Below, piece by piece: positions 29,601 through 42,730 of a stretch of 64,000 nucleotides of DNA. The stretch's first letter is position 1. Every line of letters starts with the position of its first letter. Source of the stretch: Ambrosia x helenae (lineage: Eukaryota; Streptophyta; Magnoliopsida; Asterales; Asteraceae); contig CM061226.1 of NCBI GenBank assembly GCA_030844895.1, positions 47,996,238 through 48,060,237 on the forward strand, written 5' to 3'. The translations under genes were made by a program, and so were the position numbers. Below the pieces are notes generated by a model. That model made no database searches. It was given only the letters and a program-made list of their open reading frames with translations, and had not been told where the DNA came from.

Positions 29601-30830
29601 TACACGAGGCTTAGAAATAAAATGAAAATAAAGCCTCGAAAATGATTACAATTGAAAATAAGTCTTTTGTGATGGAATCAGGTGTTTGATTGACCGAGTT
29701 CTTATCTGAGCGATGGTGAAACTCGCTCGAAGGGGGTTGACACATGATTTAGATTGACGTAGTCATTCTTGGTTATGTAATTTACATGTTTTTACGTAAA
29801 TCCACTTTCAATGTCACCTTAAATTTTACTTTTATTTGAGGCTTAGACCATTTTTAACCTCTTAAAGAGGGTGGCGGCATTTCAAAATCACCGAAAATCA
29901 TTTCATACATCTAAATGAAACCATTAAGGCGATATACATGCGTTCTATTTAATGGGAATGTTGATATACACGAGGCTTAGAAATAAAATGAAAATAAAGC
30001 CTCGAAAATGATTACAATTGAAAATAAGTCTTTTGTGATGGAATCAGGTGTTTGATTGACCGAGTTCTTATCTGAGCGATGGTGAAACTCGCTCGAAGGG
30101 GTTGACACATGATTTAGATTGACGTAGTCATTCTTGGTTTTGTAATTTACATGTTTTTACGTAAATCCACTTTCAATGTCACCTTAAATTTTACTTTTAT
30201 TTGAGGCTTAGACCATTTTTAACCTCTTAAAGAGGGTGGCGGCATTTCAAAATCACCGAAAATCATTTCATACATCTAAATGAAACCATTAAGGCGATAT
30301 ACATGCGTTCTATTTAATGGGAATGTTGATATACACGAGGCTTAGAAATAAAATGAAAATAAAGCCTCGAAAATGATTACAATTGAAAATAAGTCTTTTG
30401 TGATGGAATCAGGTGTTTGATTGACCGAGTTCTTATCTGAGCGATGGTGAAACTCGCTCGAAGGGGGTTGACACATGATTTGGATTGACGTAGTCATTCT
30501 TGGTTTTGTAATTTACATGTTTTTACGTAAATCCACTTTCAAGTCACCTTAAATTTTACTTTTATTTGAGGCTTAGACCATTTTTAACCTCTAAAAGAGG
30601 TGGCGGCATTTCAAAATCACCGAAAATCATTTCATACATCTAAATGAAACCATTAAGGCGATATACATGCGTTCTATTTAATGGTAATGTTGATATACAC
30701 GAGGCTTAGAAATAAAAGGAAAATAAAGCCTCAAAAAAATTACAATTGAAAATAAGTCTTTTGTGATGGAATCAGGTGTTTGATTGACCGAGTTCTTATC
30801 TGAGCGATGGTGAAACTCGCTCGAAGGGGT

Positions 30831-30930
30831 NNNNNNNNNNNNNNNNNNNNNNNNNNNNNNNNNNNNNNNNNNNNNNNNNNNNNNNNNNNNNNNNNNNNNN
30901 NNNNNNNNNNNNNNNNNNNNNNNNNNNNNN
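30831..30930. other. Assembly gap (100 N) at the satellite orientation switch
   Basis: Exactly 100 Ns, the usual placeholder for a gap of unknown size. To its left the satellite reads forward; to its right it reads as the reverse complement and belongs to different subfamilies. The last left monomer (from about 30541) is slightly aberrant: it has CTAAAAGAGG in the palindrome and a shortened CAAAAAAATTAC. The real distance and the real junction are unknown. Confidence 0.97.
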
Positions 30931-30936
30931 TTTTTT

Positions 30937-33900
30937 CAATTGTAATCATTTTCGAGGCTTTATTTTCATTTTATTTCTAAAAATCTTATATATCAACATT
31001 CCCATAAATAGAACGCATGTATATCGCCTTAATGGCCTCATTTAGATGTGTGAAATCAGTTTCTGTGATTTTGAAATGCCACCCTCTTTAAGAGGTTAAA
31101 AAGGTCTTAGCCTCAAATAAAAGTATAATCCAAAGGGACGTTGAAAGTGAATTTACGTGAAAAAATGTAAATTAAAAACGACAATGACAACGTCAATCCA
31201 AAACATGTGTCAACCCATTCGAGTGATTTCACACCTTTAAATAAGAACTCGGTCAATCAAACTCCGATTCCATCACAAAAAAACTTTTTTTTTTCAATTG
31301 TAATCATTTTTGGGCTTTATTTTCATTTTATTTCTAAGCCTCGTATATATCAATATTCCCATTAAATAGAACTCATGTATATCGCCTTAATGGCCTCATT
31401 TAGATTTGTGAAATCAGTTTCGGTGATTTTGAAATGCCGCCACCCTCTTTAAGAGGTTAATAAAGGTCTAAGCCTCAAATAAAGTATAATCCAAGGGGAC
31501 GTTGAAAGTGAATTTACGTGAAAAACATGTAAATTAAAAACCGACAATGACAACGTCAATCCAAAACATGTGTCAACCCCATTCGAGTGATTTTCACCAC
31601 CCCTTAAATAAGAACTCGGTCAATCAAACTCCTCATTCCATCACAAAAAAAAAAAACTTTTTTTCAATTGTAATCATTTTCGAGGCTTTATTTTCATTTT
31701 ATTTCTAAACCTCGTATATATCAACATTCCCATTAAATAGAACGCATGTATATCGCCTTAATGGCCTCATTTGGATGTGTGAAATCAGTTTCGGTGATTT
31801 TGAAATGCCGCCACCCTCTTAAAGGTCTAAGCCTCAAATAAAAGTAAAATCCAAGGGTGGTTGAAAGTGAATTTACGTAAAGAACATGTAAATTACAAAA
31901 CCGACAATGACTACGTCAATCCAAATCATGTGTCAACCCCTATCGTGTGATTTTCACCATCCCTCAATTAAGAGCTCGGTCAATCAAACACCCGATTCCA
32001 TCACAAAACGCTTTTTTTCAATTGTAATCATTTTCGAGGCTTTATTTTCATTTTGTTTCTAAGCCTCATATATATCAACATTCCATTAAATAGAACGCAT
32101 GTATATCGCCTTATGCCTTCATTTAGAAGTGTGAAATGATTCTAGGTCATTTTGAACTGCCGCCACCCTATTTAGGAGGATAAAAAGTTCTAAGCCTCAA
32201 ATAAAAGGAAATACAAGGGGTGGTTCGAAGTGGATTTACTTGAACAACATGTAAATTACAAACCGACAATGACTAGGTTAATCCAAATCAAGTGTCTACC
32301 CCCTTCGAGTGATCTTCACAACCCTCAAATTAGAACTCGGTCAATCAAACACCTGATTCCATCACAAAAGACTTTTTGTCAATTGTAATCATTTTCGAGG
32401 CTTTATTTTCATTTTATTTCTAAGCCTCGTATATATCAACATTCCCATGAAATAGAACGCATGTATATCGCCTTAATGGCCTCATTTAGATGTGTGAAAT
32501 CAATTTTGGTGATTTTGAAATGCCACCACCCTCTTTAAGAGGTTAAAAGAGGTCTAAGCCTCAAATAAAAGTAAAATCCAAAGGGTGGTTGAAAGTGAAT
32601 TTACGTAAAGAACATGTAAATTACAAAACCGACAATGATTACGTCAATCCAAATCATGTGTCAACCCCCATCGTGTGATTTTCACCATCCCTCAATTAAG
32701 AGCTCGGTCAATCAAACACCTGATTCCATCACAAAAGACTTTTTTTCAATTGTAATCATTTTCGAGGCTTTATTCTCATTTTATTTCTAAGCCTCGTATA
32801 TATCAACATTCCCATTAAATAGAACGCATGTATATCGCCTTAATGCCTTCATTTAGAAGTGTGAAATGATTCTCGGTCATTTTGAACTGCCGCCACCCTC
32901 TTTAAGAGGATAAAAAGGTCTAAGCCTCAAATAAAAGGAAATCCAAGGGGTGGTTCGAAGTGGATTTACGTGAACAACATGTAAATTACAAAACCGACAA
33001 TGACTAGGTTAATCCAAATCAAGTGTCTACCCGCTTCGAGTGATCTTCACCACCCCTCAAATTAGAACTCGATCAATCAAACACCTAATTCCATCACAAA
33101 AGACTTTTTGTCAATTGTAATCATTTTTGAGGCTTTATTTTCATTTTATTTCTAAGCCTCGTATATATCAATATTCCCATTAAATAGAACTCATGTATAT
33201 CGCCTTAATGGCCTCATTTAGATTTGTGAAATCAGTTTCGGTGATTTTGAAATGCCGCCACCCTCTTTAAGAGGTTAATAAAGGTCTAAGCCTCAAATAA
33301 AAGTAATCCAAGGGGACGTTGAAAGTGAATTTACGTGAAAAACATGTAAATTAAAAAACCGACAATGACAACGTCAATCCAAAACATGTGTCAACCCCAT
33401 TCGAGTGATTTTCACTACGCCTTAAATAAGAACTCGGTCAATCAAACTCCTGATTCCATCACAAAAAAAACTTTTTTTCAATTGTAATCATTTTCGAGGC
33501 TTTATTTTCATTTTATTTCTAAACTCGTATATATCAACATTCCCATTAAATAGAACGCATGTATATCGCCTTAATGGCCTCATTTAGATGTGTGAAATCA
33601 GTTTCTGTGATTTTGAAATGCCGCCACCCTCTTTAAGAGGTTAATAAAGGTCTTAGCCTCAAATAAAAGTATAATCCAAGGGGACGTTGAAAGTGAATTT
33701 ACGTGAAAAACATGTAAATTAAAAAACAGACAATGACAACGTCAATCCAAAACATGTGTCAACCCCATTCGAGTGATTTCCACCACCCTTTAAATAAGAA
33801 CTCGGTCAATCAAACTCCCGATTCCATCACAAAAAAAACTTTTTTTTCAATTGTAATCATTTTTGGGGCTTTATTTTCATTTTATTTCTAAGCCTCGTAT

Positions 33901-36042
33901 ATATCAATATTCCCATTAAATAGAACTCATGTATATCGCCTTAATGGCCTCATTTAGATTTGTGAAATCAGTTTCGGTGATTTTGAAATGCCGCCACCCT
34001 CTTTAAGAGGTTAATAAAGGTCTAAGCCTCAATAAAAGTATAATCCAAGGGGACGTTGAAAGTGAATTTACGTGAAAAACATGTAAATTAAAAAACCGAC
34101 AATGACAACGTCAATCCAAAACATGTGTCAACCCCATTCGAGTGATTTTCACCACCCCTTAAATAAGAACTCGGTCAATCAAACTCCTAATTCCATCACA
34201 AAAAAAAAAAACTTTTTTTTCAATTGTAATCATTTTCGAGGCTTTATTTTCATTTTATTTCTAAACCTCGTATATATCAACATTCCCATTAAATAGAACG
34301 CATGTATATCGCCTTAATGGCCTCATTTGGATGTGTGAAATCAGTTTCGGTGATTTTGAAATGCCGCCACCCTCTTAAAGGTCTAAGCCTCAAATAAAAG
34401 TAAAATCCAATGGGTGGTTGAAAGTGAATTTACGTAAAGAACATGTAAATTACAAAACCGACAATGACTACGTCAATCCAAATCATGTGTCAACCCCTAT
34501 CGTGTGATTTTCACCATCCCTCAATTAAGAGCTCGATCAATCAAACACCTGATTCCATCACAAAACGCTTTTTTTCAATTGTAATCATTTTCGAGGCTTT
34601 ATTTTCATTTTGTTTCTAAGCCTCATATATATCAACATTCCCATTAAATAGAACGCATGTATATCGCCTTTATGCCTTCATTTAGAAGTGTGAAATGATT
34701 CTAGGTCATTTTGAACTGCCGCCACCCTATTTAGGAGGATAAAAAGTTCTAAGCCTCAAATAAAAGGAAATACAAGGGGTGGTTCGAAGTGGATTTACTT
34801 GAACAACATGTAAATTACAAACCGACAATGACTAGGTTAATCCAAATCAAGTGTCTACCCCCTTCGAGTGATCTTCACTACCCCTCAAATTAGAACTCGG
34901 TCAATCAAACACCTGATTCCATCACAAAAGACTTTTTGTCAATTGTAATCATTTTCGAGGCTTTATTTTCATTTTATTTCTAAGCCTCGTATATATCAAC
35001 ATTCCCATGAAATAGAACGCATGTATATCGCCTTAATGGCCTCATTTAGATGTGTGAAATCAGTTTTGGTGATTTTGAAATGCCACCACCCTCTTTAAGA
35101 GGTTAAAAGAGGTCTAAGCCTCAAATAAAAGTAAAATCCAAAGGGTGGTTGAAAGTGAATTTACGTAAAGAACATGTAAATTACAAAACCGACAATGATT
35201 ACGTCAATCCAAATCATGTGTCAACCCCCATCGTGTGATTTTCACCATCCCTCAATTAAGAGCTCGGTCAATCAAACACCTGATTCCATCACAAAAGACT
35301 TTTTTTCAATTGTAATCATTTTCGAGGCTTTATTTCATTTTATTTCTAAGCCTCGTATATATCAACATTCCCATTAAATAGAACGCATGTATATCGCCTT
35401 AATGCCTTCATTTAGAAGTGTGAAATGATTCTCGGTCATTTTGAACTGCCGCCACCCTCTTTAAGAGGATAAAAAGGTCTAAGCCTCAAATAAAAGGAAA
35501 TCCAAGGGGTGGTTCGAAGTGGATTTACGTGAACAACATGTAAATTACAAAACCGACAATGACTAGGTTAATCCAAATCAAGTGTCTACCCGCTTCGAGT
35601 GATCTTCACCACCCCTCAAATTAGAACTCGATCAATCAAACAACTAATTCCATCACAAAAGACTTTTGTCAATTGTAATCATTTTTGAGGCTTTATTTTC
35701 ATTTTATTTCTAAGCCTCGTATATATCAATATTCCCATTAAATAGAACTCATGTATATCGCCTTAATGGCCTCATTTAGATTTGTGAAATCAGTTTCGGT
35801 GATTTTGAAATGCCGCCACCCTCTTTAAGAGGTTAATAAAGGTCTAAGCCTCAAATAAAAGTATAATCCAAGGGGACGTTGAAAGTGAATTTACGTGAAA
35901 AACATGCAAATTAAAAAACCGACAATGACAACGTCAATCCAAAACATGTGTCAACCCCATTCGAGTGATTTTCACTACCCCTTAAATAAGAACTAGGTCA
36001 ATCAAACTCCTGATTCCATCACAAAAAAAAAAACTTTTTTTT
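30937..36042 (-). repeat. Two copies of a 7-monomer higher-order repeat (~2.55 kb each)
   Basis: Monomer spacings in order are 358, 370, 354, 361, 367, 365, 367 (30937-33478), then 369, 373, 355, 364, 367, 363, 373 (33479-36042). Subfamily identities follow the same order: the short monomer with TTTTGTTTCTAAGCCTCATAT occurs at 32019 and 34576, followed each time by the CATGAAATAG type at 32380 and 34940. Total unit lengths are 2542 and 2564 bp. After 36042 the order is broken by further rearrangement. Confidence 0.85.
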
Positions 36043-37871
36043 TCAATTGTAATCATTTTCGAGGCTTTATTTTCATTTTATTTCTAAACCTCGTATATAT
36101 CAACATTCCCATGAAATAGAACGCATGTATATCGCCTTAATGGCCTCATTTAGATGTGTGAAATCAGTTTTGGTGATTTTGAAATGCCACCACCCTCTTT
36201 AAGAGGTTAAAAGAGGTCTAAGCCTCAAATAAAAGTAAAATCCAAAGGGTGGTTGAAAGTGAATTTACGTAAAGAACATGTAAATTACAAAACCGACAAT
36301 GATTACGTCAATCCAAATCATGTGTCAACCCCATCGTGTGATTTTCACCATCCCTCAATTAAGAGCTCGGTCAATCAAACACCTGATTCCATCACAAAAG
36401 ACTTTTTTTCAATTGTAATCATTTTCGAGGCTTTATTCTCATTTTATTTTTAAGCCTCGTATATATCAACATTCCCATTAAATAGAACGCATGTATATCG
36501 CCTTAATGCCTTCATTTAGAAGTGTGAAATGATTCTCAGTCATTTTGAACTGCCGCCACCCTCTTTAAGAGGATAAAAAGGTCTAAGCCTCAAATAAAAG
36601 GAAATCCAAGGGGTGGTTCGAAGTGGATTTACGTGAACAACATGTAAATTACAAAACCGACAATGACTAGGTTAATATAAATCAAGTGTCTACCCGCTTC
36701 GAGTGATCTTCACCACCCCTCAAATTAGAACTCGATCAATCAAACACCTAATTCCATCACAAAAGACATTTTGTCAATTGTAATCATTTTTGAGGCTTTA
36801 TTTTCATTTTATTTCTAAGCCTCGTATATATCAATATTCCCAATAAATAGAACTAATGTATATCGCCTTAATGGCCTCATTTAGATTTGTGAAATCAGTT
36901 TCGGTGATTTTGAAATGCCGCCACCCTCTTTAAGAGGTTAATAAAGGTCTAAGCCTCAAATAAAAGTATAATCCAAGGGGACGTTGAAAGTGAATTTACG
37001 TGAAAAACATGTAAATTAAAAAACCGACAATGACAACGTCAATCCAAAACATTTGTCAACCCCATTCGAGTGATTTTCACTACCCCTTAAATAAGAACTC
37101 GGTCAATCAAACTCCTGAATCCATCACAAAAAAAAAAACTTTTTTTTCAATTGTAATCATTTTCGAGGCTTTATTTTCATTTTATTTCTAAACCTCGTAT
37201 ATATCAACATTCCCATTAAATAGAACGCATGTATATCGCCTTAATGGCCTCATTTAGATGTGTGAAATCAGTTTCTGTGATTTTGAAATGCCGCCACCCT
37301 CTTTAAGAGGTTAATAAAGGTCTTAGCCTCAAATAAAAGTATAATCCAAGGGGACGTTGAAAGTGAATTTACGTGAAAAACATGTAAATTAAAAAACCGA
37401 CAATGACAACGTCAATCCAAAACATGTGTCAACCCATTCGAGTGATTTTCACCACCCCTTAAATAAGAACTCGGTCAATCAAACTCCTGATTCCATCACA
37501 AAAAAAAAACTTTTTTTTCAATTGTAATCATTTTTGAGGCTTTATTTTCATTTTATTTCTAAGCCTCGTATATATCAATATTCCCATTAAATAGAACTCA
37601 TGTATATCGCCTTAATGGCCTCATTTAGATTTGTGAAATCAGTTTCGGTGATTTTGAAATGCCGCCACCCTCTTTAAGAGGTTAATAAAGGTCTAAGCCT
37701 CAAATAAAAGTATAATCCAAGGGGACGTTGAAAGTGAATTTACGTGAAAAACATGTAAATTAAAAAACCGACAATGACAACGTCAATCCAAAACATGTGT
37801 CAACTCCATTCGAGTGATTTTCACCACACCTTAAATAAGAACTCGGTCAATCAAACTCCTGATTCCATCAC

Positions 37872-37895
37872 AAAAAAAAAAAAAAAAAAAAAAAA
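37872..37895 (+). repeat. Expanded poly-A run inside a satellite monomer
   Basis: A run of 24 A between CATCAC and CTTTTTTT. The same site in sister monomers holds roughly 7-12 A, and only 4 in other subfamilies (CAAAAGAC). It makes this monomer the longest regular one at 386 bp (37519 to 37905). Replication slippage or a homopolymer sequencing error could both explain it. Confidence 0.85.
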
Positions 37896-39809
37896 CTTTT
37901 TTTTCAATTGTAATCATTTTCGAGGCTTTATTTTCATTTTATTTCTAAGCCTCGTATATATCAACATTCCCATGAAATAGAACGCATGTATATCGCCTTA
38001 ATGGCCTCATTTAGATGTGTGAAATCAGTTTTGGTGATTTTGAAATGCCACCACCCTCTTTAAGAGGTTAAAAGAGGTCTAAGCCTCAAATAAAAGTAAA
38101 ATCCAAAGGGTGGTTGAAAGTGAATTTACGTAAAGAACATGTAAATTACAAAACCGACAATGATTACGTCAATCCAAATCATGTGTCAACCCCCATCGTG
38201 TGATTTTCACCATCCCTCAATTAAGAGCTCGGTCAATCAAACACCTGATTCCATCACAAAAGACTTTTTTTCAATTGTAATCATTTTCAAGGCTTTATTC
38301 TCATTTTATTTCTAAGCCTCTTATATATCAATATTCCCATTAAATAGAACGCATGTATATCGCCTTAATGCCTTCATTTAGAAGTGTGAAATGATTCTAG
38401 GTCATTTTGAACTGCCGCCACCCTGTTTAGGAGGATAAAAAGGTCTAAGCCTCAAATAAAAGGAAATCCAAAGGGTGGTTCGAAGTGGATTTACTTGAAC
38501 AACATGTAAATTACAAACCGACAATGACTAGGTTAATCCAAATCATGTGTCTACCCCCTTCGAGTGATCTTCACCACCCCTCAAATTAGAACTCGGTCAA
38601 TCAAACACCTGATTCCATCACAAAAGACTTTTTGTCAATTGTAATCATTTTCGAGGCTTTATTCTCATTTTATTTCTAAGCCTCGTATATATCAACATTC
38701 CCATGAAATAGAACGCATGTATATCGCCTTAATGGCCTCATTTAGATGTGTGAAATCAGTTTTGGTGATTTTGAAATGCCACCACCCTCTTTAAGAGGTT
38801 AAAAGAGGTCTAAGCCTCAAATAAAAGTAAAATCCAAAGGGTGGTTGAAAGTGAATTTACGTAAAGAACATGTAAATTACAAAACCGACAATGATTACGT
38901 CAATCCAAATCATGTGTCAACCCCCATCGTGTGATTTTCACCATCCCTCAATTAAGAGCTCGGTCAATCAAACACCTGATTCCATCACAAAAGACTTTTT
39001 TTCAATTGTAATCATTTTCGAGGCTTTATTCTCATTTTATTTCTAAGCCTCGTATATATCAACATTCCCAATAAATAGAACGCATGTATATCGCCTTAAT
39101 GCCTTCATTTAGAAGTGTGAAATGATTCTCGGTCATTTTGAACTGCCGCCACCCTCTTTAAGAGGATAAAAAGGTCTAAGCCTCAAATAAAAGGAAATCC
39201 AAGGGGTGGTTCGAAGTGGATTTACGTGAACAACATGTAAATTACAAAACCGACAATGACTAGGTTAATCCAAATCAAGTGTCTACCCGCTTCGAGTGAT
39301 CTTCACCACCCCTAAAATTAGAACTCGATCAATCAAACACCTAATTCCATCACAAAAGACTTTTTGTCAATTGTAATCATTTTTGAGGCTTTATTTTCAT
39401 TTTATTTCTAAGCCTCGTATATATCAATATTCCCATTAAATAGAACTCATGTATATCGCCTTAATGGCCTCATTTAGATTTGTGAAATCAGTTTCGGTGA
39501 TTTTGAAATGCCGCCACCCTCTTTAAGAGGTTAATAAAGGTCTAAGCCTCAAATAAAAGTATAATCCAAGGGGACGTTGAAAGTGAATTTACGTGAAAAA
39601 CATGTAAATTAAAAAACCGACAATGACAACGTCAATCCAAAACATGTGTCAACCCCATTCGAGTGATTTTCACCACCCCTAAAATAAGAACTCGGTCAAT
39701 CAAACTCCTGATTCCATCACAAAAAAAAAACTTTTTTTTCAATTGTAATCATTTTCGAGGATTTATTTTCATTTTATTTCTAAACCTCGTATATATCAAC
39801 ATTCCCATT

Positions 39810-42730
39810 AAATAGAACGCATGTATATCGCCTTAATGGCCTCATTTGGATGTGTGAAATCAGTTTCGGTGATTTTGAAATGCCGCCACCCTCTTAAAGG
39901 TCTAAGCCTCAAATAAAAGTAAAATCCAATGGGTGGTTGAAAGTGAATTTACGTAAAGAACATGTAAATTACAAAACCGACAATGACTACGTCAATCCAA
40001 ATCATGTGTCAACCCCTATCGTGTGATTTTCACCATCCCTCAATTAAGAGCTCGGTCAATCAAACACCCGATTCCATCACAAAACGCTTTTTTTCAATTG
40101 TAATCATTTTCGAGGCTTTATTTTCATTTTGTTTCTAAGCCTCATATATATCAACATTCCCATTAAATAGAACGCATGTATATCGCCTTAATGCCTTCAT
40201 TTAGAAGTGTGAAATGATTCTAGGTCATTGTGAACTGCCGCCACCCTGTTTAGGAGGATAAAAAGGTCTAAGCCTCAAATAAAAGGAAATCCAAGTGGTG
40301 GTTCGAAGTGGATTTACTTGAACAACATGTAAATTACAAACCGACAATGACTAGGTTAATCCAAATCAAGTGTCTACCCCCTTCGAGTGATCTTCACCAC
40401 CCCTCAAATTAGAACTCGGTCAATCAAACACCTGATTCCATCACAAAAGACTTTTTGTCAATTGTAATCATTTTCGAGGCTTTATTTTCATTTTATTTCT
40501 AAGCCTCGTATATATCAACATTCCCATGAAATAAAATGCATGTATATCGCCTTAATGGCCTCATTTAGATGTGTGAAATCAGTTTTGGTGATTTTGAAAT
40601 GCCACCACCCTCTTTAAGAGGTTAAAAGAGGTCTAAGCCTCAAATAAAAGTAAAATCCAAAGGGTGGTTGAAGGTGAATTTACGTAAAGAACATGTAAAT
40701 TACAAAACCGACAATGATTACGTCAATCCAAATCATGTGTCAACCCCCATCGTGTGATTTTCACCATCCCTCAATTAAGAGCTCGGTCAATCAAACACCT
40801 GATTCCATCACAAAAGACTTTTTTTCAATTGTAATCATTTTCGAGGCTTTATTCTCATTTTATTTCTAAGCCTCATATATATCAACATTCCCATTAAATA
40901 GAACGCATGTATATCGCCTTAATGCCTTCATTTAGAAGTGTGAAATGATTCTAGGTCATTTTGAACTGCCGCCACCCTGTTTAGGAGGATAAAAAGGTCT
41001 AAGCCTCAAATAAAAGGAAATCCAAGGGGTGGTTCGAAGTGGATTTACTTGAAGAACATGTAAATTACAAACCGACAATGACTAGGTTAATCCAAATCAA
41101 GTGTCTACCCCCTTCGAGTGATCTTCAGCACCCCTCAAATTAGAACTCGGTCAATCAAACACCTGATTCCATCACAAAAGACTTTTTGTCAATTGTAATA
41201 ATTTTCGAGGCTTTATTTTCATTTTATTTCTAAGCCTCGTATATATCAACATTCCCATGAAATAGAACGCATGTATATCGCCTTAATGGCCTCATTTGGA
41301 TGTGTGAAATCAGTTTCGGTGATTTTGAAATGCCGCCACCCTCTTAAAGGTCTAAGCCTCAAATAAAAGTAAAATCCAATGGGTGGTTGAAAGTGAATTT
41401 ACGTAAAGAACATGTAAATTACAAAACCGACAATGACTACGTCAATCCAAATCATGTGTCAACCCCTATCGTGTGATTTTCACCATCCCTCAATTAAGAG
41501 CTCGGTCAATCAAACACCCGATTCCATCACAAAACGCTTTTTTTCAATTGTAATCATTTTCGAGGCTTTATTTTCATTTTGTTTCTAAGCCTCATATATA
41601 TCAACATTCCCATTAAATAGAACGCATGTATATCGCCTTAATGCCTTCATTTAGAAGTGTGAAATGATTCTAGGTCATTGTGAACTGCCGCCACCCTGTT
41701 TAGGAGGATAAAAAGGTCTAAGCCTCAAATAAAAGGAAATCCAAGTGGTGGTTCGAAGTGGATTTACTTGAACAACATGTAAATTACAAACCGACAATGA
41801 CTAGGTTAATCCAAATCAAGTGTCTACCCCCTTCGAGTGATCTTCACCACCCCTCAAATTAGAACTCGGTCAATCAAACACCTGATTCCATCACAAAAGA
41901 CTTTTTGTCAATTGTAATCATTTTCGAGGCTTTATTTTCATTTTATTTCTAAGCCTCGTATATATCAACATTCCCATGAAATAAAATGCATGTATATCGC
42001 CTTAATGGCCTCATTTAGATGTGTGAAATCAGTTTTGGTGATTTTGAAATGCCACCACCCTCTTTAAGAGGTTAAAAGAGGTCTAAGCCTCAAATAAAAG
42101 TAAAATCCAAAGGGTGGTTGAAGGTGAATTTACGTAAAGAACATGTAAATTACAAAACCGACAATGATTACGTCAATCCAAATCATGTGTCAACCCCCAT
42201 CGTGTGATTTTCACCATCCCTCAATTAAGAGCTCGGTCAATCAAACACCTGATTCCATCACAAAAGACTTTTTTTCAATTGTAATCATTTTCGAGGCTTT
42301 ATTCTCATTTTATTTCTAAGCCTCATATATATCAACATTCCCATTAAATAGAACGCATGTATATCGCCTTAATGCCTTCATTTAGAAGTGTGAAATGATT
42401 CTAGGTCATTTTGAACTGCCGCCACCCTGTTTAGGAGGATAAAAAGGTCTAAGCCTCAAATAAAAGGAAATCCAAGGGGTGGTTCGAAGTGGATTTACTT
42501 GAAGAACATGTAAATTACAAACCGACAATGACTAGGTTAATCCAAATCAAGTGTCTACCCCCTTCGAGTGATCTTCAGCACCCCTCAAATTAGAACTCGG
42601 TCAATCAAACACCTGATTCCATCACAAAAGACTTTTTGTCAATTGTAATAATTTTCGAGGCTTTATTTTCATTTTATTTCTAAGCCTCGTATATATCAAC
42701 ATTCCCATGAAATAGAACGCATGTATATCG
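39810..42730 (-). repeat. Exact tandem duplication of a four-monomer block (1450-bp period)
   Basis: Bases 39810-41280 repeat at 41260-42730 with offset 1450, and I found no difference when reading line against line. Private variants are shared: TAGGTCATTGTGAAC, CATGAAATAAAATGC, TTGAAGGTGAATT, GATCTTCAGCACC and TTGTAATAATTTTCG. Monomer spacings are 355, 364, 367, 364 in both copies. The match breaks at 39809/41259 (T/G) and at 41281/42731 (C/A). This is either a very recent unequal crossover or an assembly duplication. Confidence 0.9.

Larger units (their letters stand above)
1..30830 (+). repeat. Satellite array, left block (366-bp monomer, forward orientation)
   Basis: About 84 tandem copies of one AT-rich monomer. 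Using GAGGCTTAGACC as a phase mark, copies start at 16, 383, 749, 1112 and 1478, and later at 22154, 22520, 22886 and 23252, so the dominant period is 366 bp (range about 363-367). Each monomer contains a 6-bp palindrome CCTCTT-A-AAGAGG, an inverted pair GAGGCTT / AAGCCTC about 18 bases apart, and an inverted pair ATTTAC / GTAAAT around a T-rich loop. No conserved coding frame is seen. The first ~12 kb mixes several variants (AAAAGG or AAAATG after the second GAGGCTTAGAAAT; TCAGCGTCC or TCAATGTCAC near the monomer end). From about 12 kb to 30.5 kb copies are close to identical. The length is near two nucleosome repeats, which is common for plant satellites. Chromosomal position (centromeric, pericentromeric, subtelomeric) cannot be told from sequence alone. 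Confidence 0.97.

Noticed and set aside
1..30830. Possible CRISPR array from regular repeats
   Set aside because: Whole 366-bp units repeat with no unique spacers, and the window is a plant genome.
30740..30949. Frame running through the N gap at 30831-30930
   Set aside because: Built across Ns and across an orientation switch, so it has no meaning.
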